Assembly (NCBI GenBank): GCA_019914945.1
Contig: CM034102.1
Coordinates: 2,717,501-2,781,500, forward strand
Direction of reading: 5' to 3'
DNA length: 64,000 nt
DNA from: Typha latifolia
Lineage: Eukaryota > Streptophyta > Magnoliopsida > Poales > Typhaceae
Every line of letters begins with the position of its first letter. The first letter of the stretch is position 1. The notes below the pieces were generated by a model. That model saw only the letters and a program-made list of their open reading frames with translations, searched no databases and was not told the origin of the DNA. This document shows positions 38,599 to 55,102 of the stretch, in pieces. A program made the translations under genes and the position numbers.

Positions 38599-39300
38599 GT
38601 ACTTGTATGTTGCACTGGAGTAACCATTGATAAATTATTATTATTATTATTTGTTGTGTGCATAGTCCTGCTTTAAATACTTTCTTCAAGCATTCACTGC
38701 TGATGACGGCTGATGCTTTTTTACTATGTTCATATGGTAGTGCTGATAGTCTGATAGCTATTAGTGTTATAACTTCGGCACCTGGTGGATAGATTCAGAG
38801 GTAGTCTTCCACTTCATTTATGGAGTGTTATAGAGTTAATCATGGTTATTATATAAATGAGTAACATGTATCCTGATATTTATTTCAAAATTTGCAATAT
38901 CATCTTTAACCTTCTACTAACACTGGGTTCAAATGTGATATGTATAGAAGCTGAGGGTAACTTACTTTCTTCTTCCTCCAGCCTGAGATGTAATCAAATG
39001 AATTTTAAATGAATGCTTCATCTACCCTTTTGCAGTGATACAAACCATATAGATTTGAACTTAATGTTTCTAATGTATGAAATTAAAATCATAGATCATG
39101 TATCATAATATTTATGTTTTGTCCATCAAGGAACATACCACTAGCCATCAGTTATCTTAGTTTTGGTGGTACACATTCAGAACTCATCATGAGGTACAAA
39201 ATCTTATTGGTCCAGCTTACTGCAACTGACACTGTCCAATTCCTAAAGGCCTAATCCATAGCAAAGATGATTAATTCATGTCTAAATGTGCCCATGATCT
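38599..39300. other. Convergent spacer, response regulator and GDSL gene
   Basis: About 700 bp of AT-rich sequence holding the 3' ends of two convergent genes. Nothing else seen. Confidence 0.45.
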
Positions 39301-41261
39301 TTAACTTCTAAGAAGAACATCAAATGCTGGTTTGCAGTACCCGCGGTTGAAGAACATGTCAGCAACAACCTTATACATTGCTTCAGTTAGGTGAACCCCA
39401 TCCCAATTCACAAACTTAGCAGGATCTGAGCAAGCTTTTGGGACATCTGGTGAGCCACATGTGGCAAAGAGGTCAAAGTTTAACGCGCCGCCACCAGAAC
39501 CACAACAAGTCTTGAAAGTCTCTTTAAAACCAAACATAGATGGATTCTTCAAGACAGCGTGATAAGCGCTGTAGTAGTCGGCATAAGAAATTATAGCGTC
39601 TGGATGCCGTCTCCTGAGTTCCTGCAATCTATTCTGAAGAATCATGTTGTGGCTGTAGACTTGGTTGTTTACACTAGCAGCACACCCAATATCATCTCTT
39701 TCATCTTGTGAACTCAATATCAGTGCCAGTGGAAGGCAGCCTGTTGGTGGCAAGCCTTCAACCACAATGTACTTGGCACCTTTGTTGAGCAAAGCCTGCC
39801 AATTAACAGGACAATCGTGTTAGGTAAACATCTTCGACTGATAAAGTTAGTCATCTAATAATCAGATTTGGTAAATTTAACCAACAATCAGTTCTGAGAA
39901 TTGCTTTTACATACCAAGAAGTGTTACTTTTTGTATATAGTGGAACATAAGAATTTTTCTCTCTGTAGCTCTAATTTCCCAATTTCCACTCTTTATTTTT
40001 CTAAATCTTATTGTGAGATGTATGATCTCTTAGCTGTCGATTTAGATACTGCTTATAGTCATGCTTCAAAACTAGCAAACGTCTGTAAGACTTCTAGATT
40101 CACTACACGATAAATTACTTTATCTGACGACTGATCTCATCTGTCAGTTTCTTGTTAATGTATGTTGTTTTCAAATGCAAATCAAATTTCATGTTTTCAT
40201 TGTTAATCTACACCATCTTCATACTTCAAGGTCTGAAAAAAAGGTAAACTCTATTTTCTTTTCCTACTTCCGTTTATGTACAAAAAGACGTTGTATACTC
40301 CTTTGCTAGTGTGAAACTAGGAATTGTATGAATATGTTGCACCATCTCCTTACAGATTGTATCTTTTGATATAAATTAATGAGCAGTTGCTTTTAATTTG
40401 TTGATATCTTCTATAAAACACTTCTAATCTGTTTATCTTGATGATGTAGAGTTGATAAAACTAAGTTGGATATCTGAACAGCAGGAGGCATCTTGCAATC
40501 CAAGAGAAGCACAAAACAGAGAACTGAGCACAAGAAACCAAGAAGATGATGAAACAGAGGATCATGTCTTACCTCTAGAAAGATGGCCACATTCTTGACA
40601 GCCAGATCTCGAATACGATTTGGCGGGACGGAAGATGAAACACTATAAGCGTAGTCGTTAACTCCAATCTCACCAACCCAAAAGAGAGCATCTCCGACTG
40701 CAGCTTTGCACTCCGGTCGTCTCCTCCCTCTGCATTCCCTTTCTTCCAAGTGCCTCTCAAACCAAGACAGCTGCGTCATCAGAGACTGAGGAGTGATGTC
40801 AAAGGTCATGTTGTTCTTCACGAAGAAGTCATGCTCGATCGCGGTGGATCCCGCGACCGCAAAGTTGACACCGTGGGAGAAATCAGCAGACCTGGCAAGG
40901 AACGGCGGTAGGAATGGCAGAGACAAGGTGGTCGCGAGGAAATCTACCACGAGGCGGCCGTCGGAGTACCGATTCGTGGAGCGGTGGAAGAAGGTTGAGC
41001 CATAGGGAGGGCTAGAGACATAGCCAAAGGAGTGTGGCCCAGTCGTGGAGTGGGTGTTTCCAGTGTCTGTGAAAGAATCACCAAATGCATAGATCTTGGA
41101 GAAATTACGCTTGTGAGTAAAATTACCAGAAGAAGAAGAAGAAGAAGAAGAAGAAGAAGAAGAAGAAGAAAAGAAGAAGAAGAAGAAACAAGAGGAGTCT
41201 GCAGTAGAATGAGCAAGAGGAAGGTGGTAGTAATGGTGTTAAGAAAGGCAGAACTGGCCAT
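39301..41261 (-). CDS. GDSL esterase/lipase (At3g48460-like), frame break in the signal peptide
   Basis: Secreted SGNH-type hydrolase. Exon 1 runs from the ATG at 41261 to 40573; exon 2 is 39795-39301. Block I reads KIYAFGDSFTDTGNTHSTT (nucleophile Ser in GDS), block II VNFAVAGSTA, block III GEIGVNDYAY and block V WDGVHLTEAMY (Asp-His pair), so all catalytic blocks are present. The signal peptide MASSAFLNTITTTFLLLILL is encoded in a different frame from the enzyme. The break sits in the (CTT)n tract, where a run of four T (41169-41172) replaces the usual two. In the enzyme frame there is no ATG between an upstream stop and block I. It may be an assembly error, a non-functional allele or a true pseudogene. 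Confidence 0.82.
41128..41187 (-). repeat. (CTT)n microsatellite inside the GDSL signal-peptide region
   Basis: A trinucleotide run (AGA on the plus strand) of about 14 units, then an AAAA interruption at 41169-41172 and more AAG units. Changes in unit number keep frame, but the interruption does not: it moves the frame by two bases. Confidence 0.95.
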
Positions 41262-42540
41262 TCTTTAGCTTGTGTTAGGCTATACTACTAAGCTCCCTCT
41301 GGGAGTGAAAGACAGTTAATATAGTTGGGGGGAGGGTGAAGGCATACACTGCAGTTGAAATGACAAGAAAACCCCTGGTTGAATGCCTCTGCCAAGGACA
41401 ATCAAAAGCGTATGGAGACTAGTTTAAATGGTCTGCATTTATTTCCCCATAAATGTGATCTGTTTGAGGTGACGTACTAGGTGACACATTGTGGTAACTA
41501 CAAAGTTTCTCAAGTTTATTTGATCAATTCACTTGTGGTTATTTCTAGGACTCTTGGTTCATCCTTGAATTACTCTATTTTACCTATCGAATCCTAATCG
41601 TCTAAATCGAATCGGTTTAGTAGTTGATATGAGATCTATGTTACTTATTGCCTGTCTTCCTTTCTCTTTTACAGCTCTGGTGAAAAAGATTTTAATCACA
41701 TCTGAATGCAAACAGGATGGACGTTTGCATTTGAATGTGGAGGTTGGCGGTGTTTCAATTAAACATAGAGAAGTAAATGCAGTGTGCGTTGTTCTTGGGA
41801 TGGTTGGAGGTAGATGCAACTAACTCATTCGGTGAGGTTTATTACTGCAAGAGCCAGCAGATCCTCTGCAGCTCTGACTGCAGAATTTTCCTGTGTCGAA
41901 ATACTTGGCGGCATGCGATCGGATGCCGAATTATGATTAAAAGTCGTGAAGTAGCCCCACTGCATGCATGAAGTTTTATGCAGATCGAGAGGAGTGTAGA
42001 GAATTTGCTTCTGCTACAACTAAAGGGATTGTCTCATTAATGTTCCAGTGCTGCAGCTCTCACTGCAAGTTGTTGGTTTCTTCCAAGTTTTTGGCAAAGG
42101 TTACAATAAGTGACAATCTGAGAGGATTTTGTTTGTATTAATTTTTAACGGCATAAGTTTTTAGAGTAGTTGATAAATTTAACACCGCCAATACTATATA
42201 TCAAGTAGTTGATGAGAGTAACATGCTGAATATACTATCTGTGGCGAATTCAGCAACTCTCTCTTTCTTTTAGATATTAAATGTTTTTAAAAGGTATGGC
42301 CAACATTGCTGACAAATTGTCATTGACAATCAAACCTTCTCAAAAATTCAAACTCCATGATTCTAACATTTGCCGTTGTCATGGCTTTAAAAGTTCCCCT
42401 TCTTAGTTTAGTTTTAATATCACATCAATTAAGATATTTATAACTCTTTAATTAGAACAGGACAACTGGTTTGCCTCCTTCGATCTTTGGATGACTGGCT
42501 TAATTTATATAAAGTTTCATCACTTTTAAAAAAAAAAAAA

Positions 42541-42575
<35 letters not shown>

Positions 42576-43620
42576 AAAAGATGCTTAGTTGACCTTCCAT
42601 CCTACAAGGAACGCACTCTTTGCATCTATGTGGATCACCATCATAGTCTTATTTCTTTAACAATCTTCTATAAAAATGAACATATAATAAGAGCATATAC
42701 ATTAGATGGATTCATAGCTTGCTATATGCGTGGGTAGTGATGCATCATGATTCATGATGGATCTTGGAAATGGACATTCATGTAAAATATGATGATAAAT
42801 TTAAACCTAAGAGAATGTCAAATATTTTTAAATATGGCATAATTAGAGCACTTTTTGGTATCAAAATAAGTATATATATGTATGTCTTAGGAGTTGGGAA
42901 TGTGGCAATGTGAGAGTTGAGTTGTATAAGATCATGTTGAGTCTTAGTCTTCTAGAAATAAGGAATATAGACCACAACTTGATGTCCAAAGACAATTTTA
43001 TAATGCTCATGAGGGTGGCTAACTATCAACTAATGGTCAAAGTTGGTGGGCAGAATGGCTTTGGAATTTGGATGATAGAAGACTAATGACTCCTTGAAGA
43101 GTTTTCTTAATCTTTTATCAAAGGAAAAAAAAAGGAGAAAAGAGAGGTTTGTATAACAATCAAACATGTACTTACTGCATGATGTGATGGGTCATATATT
43201 CACTTATTACTCTATTATAATGTATTATAATATATATTATTAGTCGGTTATTTATCTTTTATGATATCCAGACTTTAATTTTTTAGTCTTTCGATCTAAT
43301 AATTTAAAATTTTTAAGCTAATTAATTTTTACAAACCATATATGCTACAATGTATGATAACATTAGTAATCCATGACCATTTTAATGGGTAGGACTTGTT
43401 CTAGATTGAAGCACATTTTTAATATTAATCCCAGAAACACAAGCCTAAATTTGCTTTGATATCTGACATTGCATTGAGGTGGAAGTACAAAACAAAATAT
43501 ATCGACCAAGTTCATGTCTTTTCTTAATTTTTTTTTTCTTTTTTTTTCTTTTCTACCCTTGTTTAGAAGATTTTTTAAGGTTGTAGGAATAATTTCTCAC
43601 TTGAAACTTTACAAGAAAGC

Positions 43621-43658
<38 letters not shown>

Positions 43659-44208
43659 ATCGATCGATTACTTCGAGGTTGAAAAGAAAAATTAAAGAAA
43701 AATAAATATAAATAAAACCTCGAATCCTTCTCCCAGACCCAACTAAAAACAGGAGCTAGAAATCCGAGTGAGCCCATTGGTATAAACAAATGGGTAGCAT
43801 ATCTTCTACAAAATCTACCTGTAGAAATTTCCTGCATTAACACTTGGTTCGGCTGTTACGTGATTTAGAGCCAGTGAAATAACGCCAAGTATTGGATGCA
43901 GCCAAATTCCTGCATATGCGCTGCAGAAGATCCGGGTCAGAGACGAGGGATATTCCATTTGGATTCGCATAAGCTTGCATATAGCACCCTTCAGTTAAGC
44001 GAATTCGCAGTTGGGACTTTTTCTTATGAGAAAAGAAGAGTGCGATTTGTAAATTGAAAAAAGTGAGGGTTTGAAAGGAAAAATACTCTAGGATCCAAAT
44101 GGCACCCACAAGTTTTCAAAACCGTCGTCGAACCTCTTTTGACCAAAAAGACCGGGACCCAATCGCCCACCCATTCGTCCGAGCCTTCTATTCCGGTCAT
44201 TGCCCGGA
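41262..44208. other. AT-rich spacer between GDSL and aldolase genes
   Basis: Divergent promoters of two genes with about 3 kb between start codons. It contains an (AT)n run at 42546-42572 and an (AAT)n run at about 43621-43658. A minus-strand frame at 44109-43837 is discussed as a finding; I could not identify it. Confidence 0.4.
43621..43658 (+). repeat. (AAT)n microsatellite
   Basis: About 12 AAT/TAA units. It generates false poly-Ile and poly-Tyr frames. Confidence 0.9.
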
Positions 44209-44212
44209 GTAT

Positions 44213-44220
44213 TATATATA
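44213..44220 (+). promoter_or_regulatory. TATA box of the aldolase gene
   Basis: TATATATA about 105 bp upstream of the aldolase start codon, followed by a pyrimidine-rich leader (CTCTCTCTCCCTCC) of the kind found at transcription starts of highly expressed plant genes. Confidence 0.55.
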
Positions 44221-44322
44221 TGGACTTCCATCTCTCTCTCCCTCCCTCTCTCTATTCCATCCCTAGTCGTCAAGCCTCTCCTGTTTCTCGTCTCCGTCGT
44301 CTTTTAAGACTTTTTGGGAAAG

Positions 44323-46782
<2,460 letters not shown>

Positions 46783-47799
46783 TCTTTTCCTTCAATCGGT
46801 TTAGCGGCTTTTGAGTTATGAGTCTTAGGTTGATGATGAGGATGTTTAGATTTTCTAAGGAACTACTTTGCTACCTTAGAGGATGTTATCAATAAGCTGG
46901 AGTGTAATCTGTTTTGGATGTTTGGTACCTTTCTCATTTGTTTGATATTGTGTTATGAATGTTTAACTAGTTTATTCTCCTGTGTTTTTTAATCAATTTA
47001 AATTTGATACAGTATCTTTGAATTGTAATCTACTATTGTTGATCTTTAGGGTGCTTTTCAATTTTCTTGTTCATGTTAATCTTTGTGATTTTTGCCATGG
47101 TTAATATGTTTGATTGTTTAACTGCAGTACGAGATGAATACATTTTATAAAAGATGGCCCAAAACAATTTTTCATTTGTATAGACGGAATTTTTTTTATA
47201 CCCTTGAGTTGATCAACAATTTCTGTAAGCATATATTAGTCCCTAATCTCGTTTTACTTGTCCCCCTTCTTGTCTATCTAGAAATTTTTCAGACATACAT
47301 TCGATTTGAGAATCTTTTTCGAAGCTCATAGACACCAAATCTAGCTTATATTAATAGGCGATCGTGTTGCCTGAGGATTCTTCTGAATCTAGTTAAATTT
47401 TTTAGCACGCATCCAAGTTTACTGTTGAAAAAAACAAGATTATTCAACCACAGAAACATCAGAATTCAGACAATGGGGATTTGAAACAGAAACAGGGTAA
47501 ATTAGAACCCTATCAATAATTTACTCAAATATGGGGTAGAAAATAAATAGAAAAGATCAAAAGGGATGAAACATTTTACTGCTAGAGACGAATATCATTG
47601 TATCTATAATATTACAGAGACTAGGTATTCTCTCAGAAAAAATATATATTTGAGACTAGGTAGTACAAGATCTAGAAACTTGAAGGCAACTAAACACCAT
47701 AAGAATCAATCAACTAAATAAAAAATGAGTAAGGAAAAAAAAGTACAATTAAATTCCTGCGAAGAATGAAGAACAAAGCTTGATTTCCAGATCTTCTTG
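46783..47799. other. Convergent spacer, aldolase and GCS genes
   Basis: About 1 kb of AT-rich sequence with the 3' UTRs of two convergent genes. Nothing else seen. Confidence 0.45.
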
Positions 47800-50700
47800 C
47801 TAGCTGTCGTACTTCTTTGGTTGGTGCCACTGTGCCAAACTTCTCAACAAAGAACCAAGAAATGAAGTTTTAGGGGGGGACATTCTCTTTCCAAAAAGAT
47901 ACTTTCCTCCAAGATCAGTGGTATAGTTCGTGCTGTTTGCCTTTAATCTTTCAATCTGCAATACTACATATGTTAAGAAAAAGGAAAACTCATAGTTGGT
48001 ATATGAAAATATTTCTTAGAACAGTTGGGAGCAATAACAGATCAAGAAAACAAGTCCCTTCAGCAAGATGGTATTCTGGAAGATATTCATGGCTTGCTAG
48101 GTGATTTGTCACTCAGCCACTTCATGAGTAAAAATGAGTAGCTTTACAAAAGTGAAATGGACCAATACTTGAAGTAATGTGATCTGAGCACAGTAATGTA
48201 CCTTGCTTATTTTGCCATTTTTCAAGTAGTACCGGATACCAGACCAGTTTATCGACTGTGAAAAATGAGAACGAATTGCAGAGATAGGGTATAGGAAGTT
48301 ATCTACCAACATTGCAAGAAATATCTGCACACCAGATATCAAGTTCACCAGAGGTTAGATGCCTAAAATACAGTTCATGTAAAAGTAAAATACCAAAGAT
48401 AATCTAATTATCTGTCGCCCACATTATGAATTCAGAGTAACAATTTTCATAGGACAGCATAATCCTTCATGGAAGTAAAGAAACTCAGGATATACTTACA
48501 AGTCCCCAATTATATGAATCAAGTGAGACTGTTGGCCCTTCTGGAGATAACATGTTGCATAACTGAATCTCCACCTTTGTCAAGTTCCACATTGACGTAA
48601 GTTCTACAAGAGTGCATATAACCAAGCAGCTAGCTAGAAGCAAACCTGGGTAAATCCATGTTGTTATTACATAGACTTACATACTGTATACATATAAACA
48701 AAGAAGTAAATTTAGATAAAATTTATGAGTTGATGTTGTAATCGTACTTATGGTCTTCAGTGATCTTTAACATATATTTGGAACAATTCTCTAGAAGCAG
48801 CTCAACAGGATGAAGGATTAAAAAAACACAATTTCAAACCACATAAATTGATAAACCAGTGAAAAAATCACCTTTTCCATGGTATAAGTAATAAGCAAGG
48901 TAAAAAGGCCAACTAATGCTAATATTAAAATCACCTTTTTCTCAGCAAACAATTCTGATTTGCTCATTAAAAAGATAAATCAACTCACCAGCATCTCTAG
49001 TTCCTCTCTTAATATCCACATCATTTATAGTGTATTCAATTACTCCAGTTCTAGAGAGATTTCCACTTGACTAGCTCTACTGAAATTGTACTTTAGTGCT
49101 TACCACAAGATGAGGCAGATGCTTCTTTCAATAATCTTCCACTAAAGGGCGCTCTTATGGCTGCCACAAGATGTATCATTGCCATGAAGTATGGCCAAAC
49201 AAATCCCCATGACAAATAGCAATGTGAAGAAAACAGTGCACGGTTCATTAGCCAGTTAACCGTCGACACATAGGATTCAAGAACAAATGTTTGCTTCCTG
49301 AGGTAATTCCAGTATCTGCATAAAATATTTAAAGATACAGTAATGAGCCATATGAAAGAGGAAATACTATCTATGCTAAAGTGACTGAGAAAACAAAGAA
49401 GTATAAACCTTGAAAAGCTAAGATCACTTGCAAGAGGATGAGGAAAGACAGCAACTGGTGGTGAACTAATAAGCCTTTTATGTTGTCCTGTAAAGGATGC
49501 AGTAAAGTTATTTGAAGAACAGAAGCATATTGTTAGGCAGCACTGTGTACTCATGTATAATACAGTTGTAGCTGCAGAGTAGTATGATTCCAACTTATAA
49601 GAATATGTTAGAATTAAGAGTATGTAAAAAAGAAGGTGAAAAAGAAAAGGAAACTCGGTTCATGTTGCAAATTTGCAATATCTGAAGCAAAGAAAATTCA
49701 TTCTGAGAATGACCATCACTTGGTAATCTTTCACGAGTAGAGGACTAGTGCCTCTTTAAAGAGAAATTATATTTCTATGTGACTGCAATATCAATGAAAA
49801 TACTTCTAGTATTGACCAGTTTTAACAAATTTGCAGTATTATACCAGGTGTAAATTTTTCACCTGCATATAGGTTCACTTAGAGTAGTTTTCAACCTAAA
49901 ATATTTTGAAATGATTGTTTGAAACAAAAAGACATGCCAAGATAAGTAAATAGAATTCATGTACTCCAATTTGAATCAAGAGAATATAGTTTTCGCCAAT
50001 TCCCAAGCTTTATCACCTTTTGACAGACATGATTTATATTACTGCAGGAACCCTCACAATGTCCTTGTATCAGAATGTACTTTCTAGTTGAGTCTTTTTC
50101 ACGAGGTTAATCCACAACCTACTCCAATCTACTTAAAAGTAGAAACTTTACCATCAGCTACCAAAAGAACTCAAGTTGGAGAGGGATTAAGTACAAGATG
50201 TGTAACAGCTGTTTAGTTACTATAGCCAAATTATTCTCTTATTACAATAATGAAAGAATGTTAAAATTAATTTCAGCAAGCAAATGCTTATAATATTTAG
50301 TAATTTACCAAAGAGGACATATTTTAGCTTATGACAAAAATTAGACAAACATATTACCAGCTATTGCTGCTAGGGTCATATCATCAGAGTATCCACCATC
50401 ACGTAGTCCACTAACGATACCATATAAATCCATCCTAAAATCTTCAGCATGCATCTAAAAAGGTATAATTATTAGAAAAGAAATAAAAGATGTAGCTGTA
50501 GCACCAGTTTCTGTTTTAACATAGAAAGAGTAGGAATTAAGATTAAAGCTCACCATCATGCAGCCTCCCCAAAGGAAGAAAGTCTTTCCACCAGTTGCAA
50601 ATCCCATTGAACAAGGCTGATATTACATTACTGGTAAGTGCCATCGCAACAAATAATTTACACATAAAGAAACAAAATATTTGAATAGCTCTTAACAAGA

Positions 50701-53700
50701 GATTGGGAAGAAAAGGAAGGAATTTGACCATCCAAGAAAAAGCATACCATGTGATATTCATAGATGCAGTAACTACCCAAGCTCCCAGAAGGCAAATCAA
50801 GAGGATATCCAGTTTGAATAAATATCTGAGCCATTTGAGACAAAGATAAGGTACTAATCCTAGTATGTCACTGCTGAAGGATTAAAGAAGATGACTAATA
50901 AAAGCTGACACAATATACTTCAGGGAAAAAGGTACCTCGGGATTCTTCTCCATTTCAGCTGTAAGGGCTCCAATTGATCCAGGATGCAACCTAACATCAT
51001 CATCCAAAAATAAAACATACTTGCTGTCCTTATGCATCCTCTCGACACCAACCTGAATCAGTGTGATGATATCATATAAATCAGCAGGTCTCATAAATAA
51101 TGAAGATGGGATAGGTTAACATAGGAAGAGTGAAGAATCAGCATTCCTAGCATTCATCAAAATATGATTGGATACAACAAAAGCAGGAAACAAGGCCCTC
51201 TAACATTAGGATCTTCTAAATCCCGACATTCTATTGGCTAGTTTGAGTAGCCAAAATGAGCTGGTTGTATTGGCAAGAATAAGAGAGAATTACTACATGC
51301 ACTGTCAGTTGGTCTGTGGCAATCCGGTCATTATTGATGCAGTAGGTTTCTTTAGAAATATTTACACTCTCAAGTTCTAGAAATAATTGTGCATAATCTC
51401 AGGCATCCTTGCATCAAATTTATTGGTTTTCTTCCAAAAATATTGGAAAAAGAAGATGATTGATGGTTATTAACCTTAGATACAAGTTCCAGGTTCCCAA
51501 CTTCAATGATCAATGAATCTTAACAATGTTTACCATAAGACCTAATAATATAGGATATTAATTATACTGATTATCATTTATTAAATTGATTTTGGTACTA
51601 TAAATTAGCTTATTCATGAAATATTTTACATTTTATTTATATGCTATTATCTTTTAGAACTAAGGCAGATGAAAATAGATACTAAAGTTAATGTCTGATC
51701 TTTCAAATATAAGGAAATGTGTTCTCTTAGGAGGTGATAAAAAATAAGAGAATTTTGATTTCACATGCCACAATTTTTTACAATTCACAACCTACTTTTT
51801 CATTTACAAATCAAATCCTCTGTTTTCCGAGGTTTTATTTAGAAAAGCACCCTACTGGCCTACCATTAGTATGTGGGACAAATTGTAACAAATAATAACC
51901 TTATGTTTCGCTTCAGGTGCCAAATACAAAATATTACCAAATGATTCTTATTCTAATCTAAAATAAAGACAATAAGTCAATAAGTCAATAAGCCAAGGAG
52001 CAGAACTGATCGAATCAATGGCGACAGTTTTAGGGGTAATCAAACAGCCAGAGCCAGGTTCTGCCATTAAATATCTAGCACCAACGACAGCGAGTTCTCA
52101 GTCTAGGTGAAAAAAGATTGAGTAATAAAGAAGGGAGACACCTCTTAGGTAAGGGAAGTAAGAGTATCTTCTGTAATCCAATAATTAAATTTGAGATAAA
52201 TGTTATATACCATCACTGATGCCTTCTCATCAATCTCTCTTGGGCTAGATCTAACCCAAGGCACTTTTTGTTGAAAAACAAAAATTTGAAAGCATGACTC
52301 AATTTCTATATAGTGGAAACATAAAACATACAGAAAAGCAGAAATCTAGCAGGATAATCACATTTACAAGCATTTAGTATTAGATGCAAGTCAAGGGAAA
52401 CTAAATTTACAGGCAATCAAAAGGTTCAATAGTCAAAAGGTTCAACAAAGAAAAGAACTGAGCAATTTGTTCTTATGCTCTTCAAATGCAAAAGCATGCA
52501 TTAGGTAAGTGATCTGCCTAGCTTAGTTTTACCAAGGCTGAAACTTGAAGGAAACATTATAAGATAGAAAAAAACCTTGTTGAAGCAGCACATGTAATCT
52601 AGATTTGCTATATAAAAGAAGTTTTAAATCATTTACATACTAACTGATTATGGATTTTCTGGCTGCATGTAGTTGACAACCCAGCTACAACAATCTTTGC
52701 ATCGATATTGTCCTGAAAAGGATTAAAGTCTACAGTTAGAACATGCAACAAATGATCAACTGGATCCAACTTGCCACTCACTTTATGTAACCTGTGCTGG
52801 AGTAGAAAGAATTTGTGTTCTTGTGTACCATTTATATATCAATTATAAGATACATGTTAGATCTTAGAGTCCAGATCACAATGTTCAACATCAAGAAACC
52901 ATCTTAAGATTCCAGATGAATTTGAGTCCCTCATAGTCTCAAGGACGAGTTCACTTTTAAGTAACAGAATATGTCAGCATAGATAGATGAGTAGAAAATA
53001 AATAAGCTGCACTGTTTATCTACTGTTTAAATGTATATAAGATGGTCTTAATTGAACCAAAAAAAAAGAAGGGTTGTTGTTGGGGTTTACACCTACCTTA
53101 AAGTCTGTAATTAGTCGCGATACAGCATGGTAAGCAGGATCATTAGTGCTTTCCACTACAAAGAGGAACTCAAGAGGTCCACCATAAAGAGAAGTGATCT
53201 GTTCCAAAATATTTGAGAACCAACAACAAAATTAAGTGAGGATAATAAATTGGGGACAAAAACATGTTAAAGCTCACATGAGTCAATTAGAGGTAAGAAG
53301 TGATGATTTTTCTTTTCTTGAATTTGTACATCTTCTGTATCCACAATTTAACAGAGATAGAATAATCATTCAATAAATATATTTTGCTTTATTTATTTAT
53401 TTTTTTCACTGTTTGCAACAAGATAAATTTTAAAAGTTAAAATGCTATGCTAGAAGCATCTAGAGTGACGGTATACTCACTTGGCTTCTCCAGTTTTGAA
53501 AATTATGTTCCCCGAGTCCCTTCAAAGGCATGACTACTGACACTCTAGGCAAGTTCAGCTGAGCAGAGTGCTCAAGATCATTTATATCATCGCAGAGAAA
53601 TGCAAAACTGTTACCAGTTTCTATAATGCGCTTCATGTGCCGAATTACTCTATTCCTGATGGGAAGTAGAAAATAAATATCCAAATGTTTCAGTACCAAC

Positions 53701-55102
53701 TACTGACAGAAAATTCATAACAAGAATAAGGTTAATAGAAAGATTTCTATTGCGGTTAGTAGTTTTAAGAATCAGAATACCTGACATAAGCAGCAAAACA
53801 CCATCCAACAGCAAGTGTTAAACAAATTACACAACCCTATAACAATGAGAAAAAAGAATCTGTCATATGAAAGGTGAAGCTTTCACACATCAGCATGCTG
53901 CTAGACAAATTAAAGAAAAATCATGTTGATCAAAAACGAATTTTAATTGCAGGACAAATCCTTAGCTCACTTATTTCTCCATAAAAAGCAATTTCCATTA
54001 GTTCCAATTACTATGCCCAGAAGCACTATATTACGAAGATCAATCTTCATAGGTAATGCTGTCTTTTCTTGGACAACATCATACATTATCAACTTGTTTG
54101 GCCGACCAGCCACCTAAGCACTCTTTCTCACTTCTTGTTTTTGTTAACTTCTTCAGCATGAAATAGGGGCAGTGTGTCATTGAAAAGTATGAACCTAAAA
54201 AAAACATGGCTAAAAAGTATTAAGCAATCTGCACATCTGGGTTTACTCTAGAGGCGAGCACTACCCATCATTGGCAACTTGCAGATTGCACTTCTTCTGC
54301 TCTTCATGTATCGTTCATCAGACTTACAGCTTGGCAAGAAAGTGTACTATCTGCTTTTCATTGCAATATATGAAGGAATAGCTTCATGTTGCACTAGCTT
54401 CCTTTAGTTGCATTTCACTCATGTCCAATTCTTCATCATAGAGTTCCGGACGGTATACTATTTGCCTCCCAATATATAATAATTCTTTTACATCCTTCAT
54501 AAAACTACTTCACTTCACACGATTTAATTGTCACTGACAGCATCCAAATAGCACCAGCTTTCCAAAGATCTTTTTCTTTTTGTGATTTTCTTTGGCAGAA
54601 GCATAAGCTTCTTGCAAAATCTTCCACAAAGTGTAGGAACAAATAACAAAAGGAAAGTGACACCACGCCAACTGCTTGATGTGATGTTCGCAACCAATGG
54701 GACGGAGAGTTTGATATCTGGCTTCAGATCTGGCCACCATAGACCCTATCCCACCAAGAACCAAAACTTTCCACCCCCAGAGCTTTATACGCCAAACTCA
54801 ATTCCCAATTCTAATTCCAACAAGAAAGACCGAAATAAATATCAGGAACCATCCGACGAACCCTAGATCTTTACCAATAAGCTAATAACCAATAAGTAGA
54901 CCAAATAAGCTCCAAAAACCGAGCTTTTTCGCAGATCCGCATATCCGATGTCACGAGCCGTGATCCAACCAAACCAGAAAAGGAGAGAAACAGAGGGATT
55001 GCAAAACAAATGTACCTGGATCTGAATAAAGACGGCGATGGGAGTACAAAGAGCTCTACTCGCCGCCGCCAAGAACGCATCGAATGCTTCCAATGCCGCC
55101 AT
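47800..55102 (-). CDS. GCS: Ceramide glucosyltransferase (glucosylceramide synthase)
   Basis: Membrane GT21 enzyme that moves glucose from a sugar donor to ceramide. Fourteen exons: 55102-55016, 53836-53781, 53655-53481, 53198-53097, 52712-52641, 51052-50936, 50825-50748, 50616-50554, 50454-50358, 49487-49409, 49315-49104, 48645-48500, 48324-48202, 47955-47800, total 520 residues, matching Arabidopsis At2g19880 in length. An N-terminal membrane segment lies near 20-48. The catalytic domain holds VSVVMPLKGLGEHN, the Asp cluster 181-183 (LFLDDDVRLHPG), Asp274-275 (GGYSDDMTLA) and the R-Y-W of the (Q/R)xxRW motif at 309-311. C-terminal hydrophobic segments include SWGFVWPYFMAMIHLVAAI and LLLASCLVICTLVEL. 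Intact. Confidence 0.95.

Noticed and set aside
43514..43843. Frames with poly-Ile and poly-Tyr
   Set aside because: Translation of the (AAT)n microsatellite.
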